This document shows positions 16,244 through 23,860 of a stretch of 64,000 nt of DNA, one piece after another. The translations under genes and the position numbers were made by a program. The DNA comes from Sphingomonas liriopis. Its GTDB lineage: Bacteria; Pseudomonadota; Alphaproteobacteria; Sphingomonadales; Sphingomonadaceae. The stretch lies in NCBI RefSeq assembly GCF_024211255.1, contig NZ_JAMLDY010000016.1, positions 1 to 64,000 of the forward strand, in the 5' to 3' direction. Within the stretch, counting starts at the first letter, position 1, and each line of letters begins with the position of its first letter. Below the pieces are notes generated by a model that was not told where the DNA came from, made no database searches, and saw only the letters and a program-made list of their open reading frames with translations.

Positions 16244-17089
16244 TCAGAACGCGGCGGTCAGCGCGAACACGACCTGGCTGGCGGCGATGCTGCTGCCGTC
16301 CTTGGTCGAGGAGAAGTTCGGCTGGAGGTAGGCCGATTCGCGCTTGGTGATGTCGGTGTCGACATAGGCGATGCCGAGCGTCAGCGGCGTGCCCTTGATC
16401 GCATAGTCGGCGCCGAGCATCCAGTCCCAGTATTTGCCGGTCGGCGCGGCCGAGGTGCCGTTGGGGCCGAGGCCCGAATTGCCGCTCGAATAGCCGATAT
16501 GCGCCTTGGCGGTCAGCGGCGTGTTGGGCACGGCGCTGCTGAAGTCGCCCCACAGGTAGAGGTTGTCGTTCTTCTTGCCCGGGTTGTTGGGGATGCCGGT
16601 CGCGTAGGCGGCACCGCTGTTGTAATATTTGCCGAGCGCCTGCTGCTTGGGCGCATAAGCGACGCCGGCGAGCAGGTTGACCGGGCCGATCGTCCCCGAC
16701 AGCTTGGCGAAGGGTTCGGCGAAGTCGGTCTTCGACGCGCCGCCCGGATACATGTACCACGTCAGGCCGACATCGAGCGCGCCGCCGCCGACCGGCACCT
16801 TGTAGCCGCCGATCAGGTCGAGCTCCATGTTCGAGCCGCCGAACGTGCCCCAACCGGCGAGGTTCGACGCCCAGGCGCCGACGTAGATGCCGCTTTCGTG
16901 CGCGATGGTGATGCCGCCCTGGATCGCGGCTTCCTCGTCGGTCTGCGATACGCCGCGCAGGCGATAGTCGGACACGAGCGCGACGCTGCCGGTGACGGTG
17001 ACCGCCTTGGGCGGTGCGGTCTCCTGCGCGGCGGCAGGGAGGGCGATGACGGCCGCGAGCGTGGCGGCGACCGGATACAGATACTTCAT
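16244..17089 (-). CDS. TorF-family putative porin
   Basis: A 281-residue outer-membrane beta-barrel. It has a signal peptide (MKYLYPVAATLAAVIALPAAAQ) and the family hallmark VSDYRLRGVSQTDEEAAIQGG, and ends in a beta strand with a terminal Phe (FALTAAF), as expected for Bam-inserted proteins. Such porins are abundant in sphingomonads; the solute is unknown. It lies downstream of the carbonic anhydrase-SulP pair on the same strand, with a 153-bp gap that holds its own leader. The RBS sits in a hairpin touching the ATG (17090-17120). Confidence 0.9.
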   Translation of the reverse strand: MKYLYPVAATLAAVIALPAAAQETAPPKAVTVTGSVALVSDYRLRGVSQTDEEAAIQGGITIAHESGIYVGAWASNLAGWGTFGGSNMELDLIGGYKVPVGGGALDVGLTWYMYPGGASKTDFAEPFAKLSGTIGPVNLLAGVAYAPKQQALGKYYNSGAAYATGIPNNPGKKNDNLYLWGDFSSAVPNTPLTAKAHIGYSSGNSGLGPNGTSAAPTGKYWDWMLGADYAIKGTPLTLGIAYVDTDITKRESAYLQPNFSSTKDGSSIAASQVVFALTAAF

Positions 17090-17120
17090 GGGACCCCTTT
17101 CGAACCAATTGGAGGGTCCC
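17090..17120 (-). promoter_or_regulatory. RBS-masking hairpin before the porin start
   Basis: On the minus strand, GGGACCC (17120-17114) can pair perfectly with GGGTCCC (17096-17090), which ends at the base before the ATG. The only Shine-Dalgarno match (AAAGGGG) lies partly inside the stem. The loop holds the palindrome CCAATTGG. This would limit ribosome access, so a temperature-, protein- or RNA-controlled start is possible. Confidence 0.5.
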
Positions 17121-17123
17121 TCC

Positions 17124-17185
17124 TGCGTCCGGGCCGCCAGCGCGCTCGCTCCTGCGTGGAGGGGCGCCGATCCTTCCCGGACGCA
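17124..17185. repeat. Inverted repeat in the porin leader
   Basis: A perfect 10-bp pair, TGCGTCCGGG (17124-17133) and CCCGGACGCA (17176-17185), encloses 42 bases. It lies between the SulP stop and the porin RBS hairpin, so it could form the upstream arm of a structured 5' leader or end the SulP transcript. Confidence 0.5.
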
Positions 17186-17242
17186 ACTTCGCTATCGCAG
17201 CATTATCGTCGAGACAATGGTCTTTTCGGTATCGAAGGTCGA

Positions 17243-18781
17243 TCAGTGGGCGAGTGCGGCAGTCTTGCCACGCGCGCCGAACAGCTCGACGATGTCGCCG
17301 GCGGCGCGGCGGCGCTGGAACCAGTCCTTGATGAGCTCGGCACAGGTATGGTCGACCGTCCCGAGGTTGGTGACGTCGAGCCGCACCGGCGTGCCGACCG
17401 GCGCGCGTTCCAGCGTGTCGGAGAGCTTGGGCAGCGACACGAAGGTCGCCGATCCCGACAGGCCGATCGCATGCACGCCGCCGGTGTCGCCTTCGGACAC
17501 GTTGAGGCCGAGGCGCCTGAGGTGCGGCACCAGCTCGAGCATCGACAGGCCGATGCCGACGAGCACGCCGGTGAGCAGGTCCTTCGACACGACGGTGACG
17601 AGCGTCGCCAGCCAGATGAAGGCGGGCAGCGGGCCGTAGTGCGACAGCAGGTGGCGGGCGTGGGCGAGGCTGACGAGGCGCCAGCCGGTGACGACGAGGA
17701 TCGCGCCCAGCGCCGCCATCGGAATCTCGCGCAGCACGAAGGGAAGCAGCGCGACGAAGCCGAGGATCCAGATGCCGTGGAACATCGTCGACAGGCGTGT
17801 GGTCGCGCCCGCCTGCACGTTGGCGGACGAGCGGACGATGACGCCGGTCATCGGCAGCGCGCCGGCGAGGCCGCACAGGAGGTTGCCGATGCCCTGCGCG
17901 CGCAATTCCTTGTTGTAGTTGGTGCGCACGCCGTCGTGCATGCGATCGACCGCCGCCGCCGACAGCAACGTCTCCGCGCTGGCGATGAAGGCGATGGCGA
18001 GCGCCGCGGCGATGATCGACGGGTCCATCCACTTGGACAGCAGTTCGGGTCCGGGCAGCGTGATCGCCGAGGCGATCGACTGCGGCACGTTGACGCGCGC
18101 GACGTCGAGACCGAACGCCATCGCGAGCGCCGTGCCGGTGAGTACGCCGACGAGCGCGCCGGGGACGAGCTTCATCGCGGCGGGCCGCAGCTTTTCCCAG
18201 CCGAGCATCGCGACGATGGTCAGGATGCCGATGCCGAAGGCGATCTCGGTCGCCTGGATATTGTCGGGCGACAGGCCGAACAGGCGGCCGGGGGCGGCGG
18301 CGAGGTTCTGGAGGCCGCTCGGCAATGGTTTGGCGTCGAACAGGACGTGGAACTGGCCGACGACGATCAGCACGCCGATGCCGGCCAGCATGCCGTGGAC
18401 GACCGCGGGGCTGATCGCGCGGAACCAGCCGCCCAGCCGCGCGATGCCGGCGACGACCTGAATGATGCCGGCGAGGATCAGGATGGGGCCGAGCGCCGAC
18501 AGGCCCTGATCGCGGACCAGTTCGAACACGACGACCGCGAGGCCGGCGGCGGGGCCGCTGACCTGCAACGGCGATCCCGCCAGCGCACCGACGACGATGC
18601 CGCCGATGATGCCGGTGATGAGCCCCTTTTCAGGAGGCACGCCGGACGCCACCGCGATCCCCATGCACAAGGGCATGGCGACGAGGAAGACGACGATCGA
18701 TGCGGTGAGGTCCCGGGTGAGGACCGGCCCTGAAGGTAATCTTGGGGACGGGAGCTTCAGGGCGCCCAGCAGGTTGGTCAT
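17243..18781 (-). CDS. SulP-family anion transporter, likely bicarbonate
   Basis: A 512-residue membrane protein with about 10-12 helices (DLTASIVVFLVAMPLCMGIAVASGVPPEKGLITGIIGGIV is the family start region) and a C-terminal STAS domain (~430-500, VRLDVTNLGTVDHTCAELI). SulP proteins move sulfate, bicarbonate or dicarboxylates. Its ATG overlaps the stop of the carbonic anhydrase gene, as in known SulP/carbonic anhydrase bicarbonate-uptake pairs, so bicarbonate is the likely substrate. The frame continues upstream as a shadow of the anhydrase gene; the ATG at 18781 is chosen for the overlap and the clean N-terminus. Confidence 0.88.
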   Translation of the reverse strand: MTNLLGALKLPSPRLPSGPVLTRDLTASIVVFLVAMPLCMGIAVASGVPPEKGLITGIIGGIVVGALAGSPLQVSGPAAGLAVVVFELVRDQGLSALGPILILAGIIQVVAGIARLGGWFRAISPAVVHGMLAGIGVLIVVGQFHVLFDAKPLPSGLQNLAAAPGRLFGLSPDNIQATEIAFGIGILTIVAMLGWEKLRPAAMKLVPGALVGVLTGTALAMAFGLDVARVNVPQSIASAITLPGPELLSKWMDPSIIAAALAIAFIASAETLLSAAAVDRMHDGVRTNYNKELRAQGIGNLLCGLAGALPMTGVIVRSSANVQAGATTRLSTMFHGIWILGFVALLPFVLREIPMAALGAILVVTGWRLVSLAHARHLLSHYGPLPAFIWLATLVTVVSKDLLTGVLVGIGLSMLELVPHLRRLGLNVSEGDTGGVHAIGLSGSATFVSLPKLSDTLERAPVGTPVRLDVTNLGTVDHTCAELIKDWFQRRRAAGDIVELFGARGKTAALAH

Positions 18782-19476
18782 TCCGCGGCCGCCGCGAATT
18801 CGACGTCGGAGGCGCGGCGCTGGCCGGCCTGCAGCGCGACGGGGAAGCTTTCGCCCTCGCGGATCGCGCGGAAGCGGCCCGCTTCGTTGTCGAAGCCGAG
18901 CACGACGCCTTCGTGGATGTCGACGAACCAGCCGTGCAGCGTGATCTCGCCGCGTGCGATGCCGGCGGCGACCGACGGGTGCGTGCGCAGGTGCGCGAGC
19001 TGGGCGATGACGTTTTCGAGGCTCAAGGCGCGGATGCGCTCGCCGTCGGTCAGTTCGGGGTAGCTCTGGTCGACGACCGCGCGCGCGGCGGCGCCGTGCT
19101 TGAGCCAGTTGGCGACCGTGGGCACGCCCGCCAGCTTCTCGGGATCGCCCGACAGGCCCTTCATCGCGCCGCAATCGGAATGGCCGCACACGATGATGTC
19201 GCGCACGCCCAAAACCGCGACCGCATATTCGACCGTCGCCGAGACGCCGCCGGTGTGCGCGGAGAAGGGGGGAACGATGTTGCCGGCGTTGCGGCAGACG
19301 AACAGGTCGCCGGGCTGCGCCTGCATGATGTGTTCGGGCACAATGCGCGAATCGGCGCAGGAGATCATCAGCGCCTTGGGGAACTGGCCATGGTGGGCGA
19401 GCGTGGAATAGAGCGCGTGCTGGTCCGCGAAGACCTTCTTCTCGAAACTCACGACGCGGCCGATCAATTCGTTCAC
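18778..19476 (-). CDS. can: Beta-class carbonic anhydrase
   Basis: A 232-residue enzyme that interconverts CO2 and bicarbonate. The zinc ligands are seen in SCADSR (Cys and the catalytic Asp/Arg dyad) and CGHSDCG (His and Cys). I place the start at the GTG at 19476 because CAGGAG stands about 8 bases before it and the product then begins MNELIGRVVSFEKKVF, as in homologues. An open frame continues to 19680 but runs through structured leader DNA. Co-translated with the SulP gene. Confidence 0.93.
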   Translation of the reverse strand: MNELIGRVVSFEKKVFADQHALYSTLAHHGQFPKALMISCADSRIVPEHIMQAQPGDLFVCRNAGNIVPPFSAHTGGVSATVEYAVAVLGVRDIIVCGHSDCGAMKGLSGDPEKLAGVPTVANWLKHGAAARAVVDQSYPELTDGERIRALSLENVIAQLAHLRTHPSVAAGIARGEITLHGWFVDIHEGVVLGFDNEAGRFRAIREGESFPVALQAGQRRASDVEFAAAAE

Positions 19477-19624
19477 GGTGCGGATACTCCTGTGGCGGGC
19501 GGCATGAGCCGCATTGGACAGGATATGTACGCGCACGGTTTTGCTGCAGCGCCGCGGGAGTGTTTTGTTTTGTTGCTTGGGTGGGTGGCGGAATCGCGAC
19601 TCCTCTAAAGACCCGTTCGTGCTG

Positions 19625-19688
19625 GTGAACAGGTCGCCGAGCCTCCCAGGCTCGGCTGAAACGTCCGGGGGATGTTTCACCTGTTCAC
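19625..19688. ncRNA. Candidate three-way-junction element upstream of carbonic anhydrase
   Basis: The outer arms GTGAACAGGT (19625-19634) and ACCTGTTCAC (19679-19688) pair perfectly. Inside are two 9-bp hairpins: GCCGAGCCT with loop CCC (19636-19656) and GAAACGTCC with loop GGG (19658-19678; one G-U pair if read on the plus strand). The two loops are complementary. It lies 150 bp upstream of the anhydrase GTG. It could be a small RNA, a leader element of the operon or a tiny mobile repeat. Function unknown. Confidence 0.45.
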
Positions 19689-19763
19689 TGTCGAAGCACC
19701 TGTCTCTCCAAGGGGCGACGTGGCTCGCGGAAACCAGCCCTTCGACAGGCTCAGGGCGAACGG
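19689..19763. repeat. Intergenic repeat, family C (possibly interrupted)
   Basis: TGTCGAAGCACCTGTCTCTC through CCCTTCGACAGGCTCAGGGC matches the repeat at 21271. The missing first part of that repeat, CGTTCGTGCTG, stands at 19614-19624, on the other side of the three-way-junction element, as if that element had landed in the repeat. Confidence 0.65.
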
Positions 19764-19789
19764 TAGAAGGGTGGAACGGCGGGCCTCGC

Positions 19790-21100
19790 CTACACCGGCA
19801 GGGTGATCGCCGCGCGCAGACCGCTTTCGGGGCGGTTGGACAGGGTCAGCGTGCCGCCCTCCGTCTCGACGATGCGCGCGACGATGGGCAGGCCGAGGCC
19901 GAAGCCGACGGTGTCGCGTGGGCGGGCGGTGTCGAGGCGGACGAAGGGTTCGAGGACGCGGCGCAGCTGGTCCTCGGGGATGCCGGTGCCGTCGTCCTCG
20001 ACGGTCAGCGTCACGCCGTCGTCAATGCTCTCCAACCGTAGCGTGACGTTGCCGGCGTAATGGAGCGCGTTTTCGATGAGGTTGGCGAGCGCGCGTTTCA
20101 GCGCGGTGGGGCGCGCGGTGACCTCGCAATGCGCGGGGCCTTCGTAGACGCCGGGCAGGCCGCGGTCCTCGACGTCGTCGATCAGCGTCGCGCACAGCAC
20201 GGCGAGGTCGATGAGCACGGGCGTCTCGGGATCGCTGTCGCCGCCGAGGAAGGCGAGCAGCGAGGTGACCATCGCCTCCATCTCGCCGATGTCGCGCTGG
20301 ATCGCCTCGCGCATCGGCGTATCGCCGACGCCCTCGGCGCGCAGCCGCAGCCGGGCGAGCGGGGTGCGCAGGTCGTGGCCAACCGCGGCGAGCGCCTGCG
20401 TCCGGTCGGCGATCAGCCGCTGGATGCGCGCCGCCATGCGGTTGAACGCGACGACGACGTGGCGCACCTCGCGCGGGCCGGTTTCGGGGATCGGATCGTG
20501 CTCGGTGTCGCCGAACGTGTCGGCGGCGTCGGCGAGCTGGCGCATCGGGCGGAGCGCGCGGCGGATCAGCAGCCCGCCGATCACCATCAGTGCGAGCGCC
20601 GGGACCAGCGCGAGGAAGATGCGCTCGGCGGCGAGATTGAGGTTGTGCAGCGGTTCGAGCGTGCGGAAATACAGCCAGCTGCGATCGGGCAGCCGCAGCC
20701 CGCCGGTGACCACCGAGCTGCGGCCCGGCGAGGTCAGCTTCAGCCGGAGGTCGGTGACGGCGAGCGAGGGCTCCCAATCGACCACCTGATGCCGCATGCC
20801 GTCGAGCGCGGGGGTGATCGGCGGCGGCGGCGGCAGGTCCTGCTGCCAGTGCAGCGCATAGCGTTCGGTGGTGAGGTCGGCGGCCATGTCGCCACGGCGC
20901 GCGGGCGGCTGTTCGGCGATCAGCCGGCGGGCGATGACGAGATGCTCGGCGAGCCGCCGCGCCTCGTCGTCGCGCACCGAGAACTGGCTGGCGCGCTCGT
21001 AAAGCAGCGTGCTCGCGCCGAATTCGATGACCATCGTGAGGAGCAGGATCGCGACGATCTGGCCGATCAGGCCGATCGAGGGCTGGAGGAGGCGTTTCAT
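19790..21100 (-). CDS. Sensor histidine kinase, EnvZ-like
   Basis: A 436-residue membrane kinase. Membrane helices lie at ~9-33 and ~161-180 and flank a ~125-residue periplasmic sensor. A HAMP domain (~180-232) follows, then HisKA with His242 in VGHDLRTPLARLR, and an HATPase with N box ALANLIENALHYA, DDGTGIP and VGFGLGLPI. The ATG at 21100 gives a normal N-terminus; the frame upstream is repeat DNA. It is cotranscribed with the response regulator gene upstream, from which two copies of the family C repeat separate it. The stimulus is unknown. Confidence 0.92.
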   Translation of the reverse strand: MKRLLQPSIGLIGQIVAILLLTMVIEFGASTLLYERASQFSVRDDEARRLAEHLVIARRLIAEQPPARRGDMAADLTTERYALHWQQDLPPPPPITPALDGMRHQVVDWEPSLAVTDLRLKLTSPGRSSVVTGGLRLPDRSWLYFRTLEPLHNLNLAAERIFLALVPALALMVIGGLLIRRALRPMRQLADAADTFGDTEHDPIPETGPREVRHVVVAFNRMAARIQRLIADRTQALAAVGHDLRTPLARLRLRAEGVGDTPMREAIQRDIGEMEAMVTSLLAFLGGDSDPETPVLIDLAVLCATLIDDVEDRGLPGVYEGPAHCEVTARPTALKRALANLIENALHYAGNVTLRLESIDDGVTLTVEDDGTGIPEDQLRRVLEPFVRLDTARPRDTVGFGLGLPIVARIVETEGGTLTLSNRPESGLRAAITLPV

Positions 21101-21370
21101 GGAGTGGTGGCCACGGAACGTGCGCCCACCCCCGATCGTGCTGAGCTTGTCGAAGCACGTGTTTCCGCAAGTGAAGGCGTCGCCCGTGGAGACCGGCCCT
21201 TCGACGAGCTCAGGGCGAACGGGGTTTGGGGGCGGCGTTTCATGAGATGACCGGCGGATGTGCCCCCGCCCCCGTTCGTGCTGAGCCTGTCGAAGCACGC
21301 GTTTCCACGAGCGAAGACGTCGCTTGGGGAAACCGGCCCTTCGACAAGCTCAGGGTGAACGGGGTTTGGG
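21091..21370. repeat. Tandem duplication carrying two family C repeats and the kinase start
   Basis: Two ~135-bp units follow each other. Each begins (plus strand) with GGCGTTTCATG, the complement of the kinase start ATGAAACGCC, continues with TCGTGCTGAGC...GTCGAAGCAC...CCCTTCGAC...CTCAGG, and ends GAACGGGGTTTGGGGG. The family C parts are at 21132-21223 and 21271-21364. This fills the 291 bp between the regulator and the kinase and leaves a decoy start at about 21243. Confidence 0.8.
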
Positions 21371-21391
21371 GGTGGGGTGGGGAACCCCGCC

Positions 21392-22102
21392 TCAACGGCG
21401 CGTCACCTCGGTGTTGAGCATGTAGCCGACGCCGCGAACGGTGATGATGGGCGCGTCCTTGCCGGCGCTCGACAATTTGCGGCGCAGGCGGCTGATGAGC
21501 ACGTCGATGCTGCGGTCGGAGCTGTCGCCCAGCCGCGTGCGGGACAGTTCGATCAGCCGTTCGCGCGCGATGACGCGACCGGCATGTTCGGCGAGGCTGA
21601 CGAGCAGGTCGAACTCCGCACCGGTCAGGTCGACGACCGCGCCGGTGGGCGAGGTCAGCTCGCGCCGCGGCAACGTGACCTGCCAGCCGTCGAAGGTCAG
21701 CACGCCCTCCTCGCGCTCGCCAGGGCTGCGTTCGAGCGAGCCGCGGCGCAGCACGGCGCGGATGCGCGCGATCAGCTCACGCGTGCCGAACGGCTTGGCG
21801 ATGTAATCGTCGGCGCCGAGTTCGAGGCCGACGACGCGATCGGTCTCCGACCCCTTGGCGCTGATGAAGATGATCGGGACCTCGCTCTTCTGGCGCAGCG
21901 CGCGGCACAAATCGATGCCGCTGGTACCGGGCAGCATGATGTCGAGCAGGATGAGGTCGACCGGGCCCGCCTCCAGCGCCAGCCACATCTCGGGCGCGGC
22001 GGAGGCGGGGCGGACGAGATAGCCGTTCTCCTGCAACGCGCGGGTGGTCAGCGTGCGGAGAGCGGGATCGTCCTCTACCAGGAGGATGGTGGGGGCGGTC
22101 AT
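21392..22102 (-). CDS. OmpR-family response regulator
   Basis: A 236-residue regulator. The receiver domain (1-~120) has the acidic pair ED(D) at 10-12, phospho-acceptor Asp54 in LILLDIMLPG and the Lys in ADDYIAKPFG. A C-terminal winged helix (~135-232) ends with DVLISRLRRKL and IITVRGVGYML. It is the partner of the kinase gene just downstream. Targets are unknown. Confidence 0.95.
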   Translation of the reverse strand: MTAPTILLVEDDPALRTLTTRALQENGYLVRPASAAPEMWLALEAGPVDLILLDIMLPGTSGIDLCRALRQKSEVPIIFISAKGSETDRVVGLELGADDYIAKPFGTRELIARIRAVLRRGSLERSPGEREEGVLTFDGWQVTLPRRELTSPTGAVVDLTGAEFDLLVSLAEHAGRVIARERLIELSRTRLGDSSDRSIDVLISRLRRKLSSAGKDAPIITVRGVGYMLNTEVTRR

Positions 22103-22191
22103 GGCATGGAGTTAGGCAAGGCGGCCGTAGCGGTCAACCGCGCCCGGAACGGACGCAGATTTGGAGACGGTCGGGAAACGTCCCGGCAATA

Positions 22192-23739
22192 TCAATCCGC
22201 GGCGATCGGGCCGTGACCGCCCTTCGGCCGGCGGGTGAACCAGACGATCACCACCATCGCCGCGCACAGCCAGGACGAGACGCGGAACAGATCGGTCGAG
22301 GCGAGCAGATAGGCCTGCCCCACCATCTGGCGGGTGATCGCGGCGGCGGCCTGCGTCGAGGTCGCGCCCATCCGTTGCAGCGCGTCGGTCGCCATCTGCA
22401 AAGGCACGCCGTTACCGATCGCCTCGGCGAGACGGCTCTGGTGCAGCCCCTCGCGCCGGTCCCAGGCGGTGGTGATGATCGACGCGGCGAACGATCCGGC
22501 GACGATCCGCGCGAAATTGGAGATGCCGGTCGCCGACGGGATGCGTGGCGGCGCGATGCCGTCGAGCAGGATCGTTACCATCGCGAGGAAGAAGATGCTC
22601 ATCGCGATGCCCTGCACCAGCAGCGGTGCCATGAAGTCGAACATGCTCGCGCCGGTGACGAGGTTGGAGCGCATCCAGTAGGAGGTGGCGAAAGCGAGGA
22701 ACGAGATGGTGGCGAGGATGCGCGCATCGACCTTGCCCGACAATCGCGCGGCGAGTGGCGAGATGACGACCGCCACCACGCCGCTCGGCGCGGCGATCAG
22801 GCCCGCCCAGGTCGCGGTATAGCCCAGTTGCGTCTGCAGCCAGAGCGGCAGGATCAGCGTGTTGGCGAAGAACACCGCATAGCCGAGGCAGAAGGCGAGC
22901 GTGCCGATCGCGAAATTGCGGTTGAGGAACAGCGACAGGTCGACCGCCGGATTGGCGTCGGTCAGTTCCCAGATGATCCAGGCGACGAAGCCCACCGCCG
23001 CGACGACCGCGAGCACGCAGATCGCCGGATCGTTGAACCAGTCGGCGTTCTTGCCGAGATCGAGCATGACCTGCAGCGAACCGACCCAGAGGACGAGCAG
23101 CATCAGCCCGACGGTATCGATCGGCAGCTTGCGCGTCGGCGTCTCGCGGCTCTTCAGACCGTTCCAGCAGATCAATGTCGTGAAGATGCCGAAGGGGATG
23201 TTGATGAGGAAGATCCAGCTCCAATGGTAATTGTCGCTGATATAGCCGCCCAGGATCGGCCCCATCACCGGCCCGACCAGCGTCGTCATCGACCAGACGC
23301 CCAGGGCGGTCGAACGCTTGTCGGGCGGGAAGATCGAGATGAGCAGCGCCTGGCTGCCCGGCATCATCGGCCCCGAACAGGCGCCCTGCAGGATGCGGAA
23401 GACGATCAGCGAGGGCAGGTCCCAGGCGATGCCGCACAGGAACGAGGCGACGGTGAACGCCGCCACCGCGGTGCAGAAGGTGCGCACGACGCCGAACCGG
23501 CCCATCAGCCAGCCGGTCAGCGGCACCGCGACGCCGTTGGCGACCGCGAAGGCGGTGATGACCCAGGTCGAATTGTCCGACGAGACGCCGAGGTTGCCCG
23601 CGATCGTCGGCAGCGACACGTTGGCGATGGTGCTGTCGAGCACCATCATGAACGTGCCGAGCGCGAGCGCGAACGCGATCAGCGCGCGTTGTCCGCCAAC
23701 GAGCGGGGCGGGACCCTGGGGTTGGGTGGGGGCGGCCAT
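22192..23739 (-). CDS. emrB: MFS multidrug efflux transporter EmrB (DHA2 family)
   Basis: A 515-residue, 14-helix drug:H+ antiporter with the family motifs MMVLDSTIANVSLPTIAG (helix 1), WVITAFAVANGVAVPLTGWLMGRFG (motif A region) and GPVMGPILGGYI (motif C). It is last in the operon marR, outer-membrane factor, emrA, emrB and should pass substrate from the membrane into the adaptor. A 121-bp gap with a family D repeat separates it from emrA, so its level may differ from that of the upstream genes. Confidence 0.93.
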   Translation of the reverse strand: MAAPTQPQGPAPLVGGQRALIAFALALGTFMMVLDSTIANVSLPTIAGNLGVSSDNSTWVITAFAVANGVAVPLTGWLMGRFGVVRTFCTAVAAFTVASFLCGIAWDLPSLIVFRILQGACSGPMMPGSQALLISIFPPDKRSTALGVWSMTTLVGPVMGPILGGYISDNYHWSWIFLINIPFGIFTTLICWNGLKSRETPTRKLPIDTVGLMLLVLWVGSLQVMLDLGKNADWFNDPAICVLAVVAAVGFVAWIIWELTDANPAVDLSLFLNRNFAIGTLAFCLGYAVFFANTLILPLWLQTQLGYTATWAGLIAAPSGVVAVVISPLAARLSGKVDARILATISFLAFATSYWMRSNLVTGASMFDFMAPLLVQGIAMSIFFLAMVTILLDGIAPPRIPSATGISNFARIVAGSFAASIITTAWDRREGLHQSRLAEAIGNGVPLQMATDALQRMGATSTQAAAAITRQMVGQAYLLASTDLFRVSSWLCAAMVVIVWFTRRPKGGHGPIAAD

Positions 23740-23764
23740 CAGATGGTGTTCCGGGGTGTCGGTT

Positions 23765-23852
23765 CGCCCTCACCCTTCCGCGGCCGCGCCGCTCCCTCCC
23801 CCTCCCGGCGGGAGAGGGAAAAGACGCCGCAGGCGGCGAAGGGTGAGGGCGA
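23765..23852. repeat. Intergenic inverted repeat, family D
   Basis: The arms CGCCCTCACCCTTC and GAAGGGTGAGGGCG enclose inner hairpins (CTCCCGGCGGGAG and GCCGCAGGCGGC). It lies between emrA and emrB. Similar copies are at 50857 and 52340. Confidence 0.85.
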
Positions 23853-23860
23853 CGCGGGCG

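Noticed and set aside
16112..18733. Very long plus-strand open frame (873 codons) opposite the porin and SulP genes
   Set aside because: It is Arg/Gly/Asp-rich nonsense read antisense to genes with clear motifs; high GC leaves such frames open. The same holds for the long antisense frames at 5250-7454, 33522-35039 and 48147-50819.
19477..19680. 68-codon N-terminal extension of the carbonic anhydrase frame
   Set aside because: It crosses the three-way-junction element and has no RBS, while the GTG at 19476 has CAGGAG in front and matches family N-termini.
19580..19690. Possible tRNA (GGGTGGCGGAAT looks like a tRNA-Leu D-arm)
   Set aside because: No acceptor stem, T-loop or anticodon arm can be closed around it; the pairing found is a different three-way junction.
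21101..21298. 66-codon upstream extension of the kinase frame
   Set aside because: It is encoded by the family C repeats and would place the first membrane helix far from the N-terminus.
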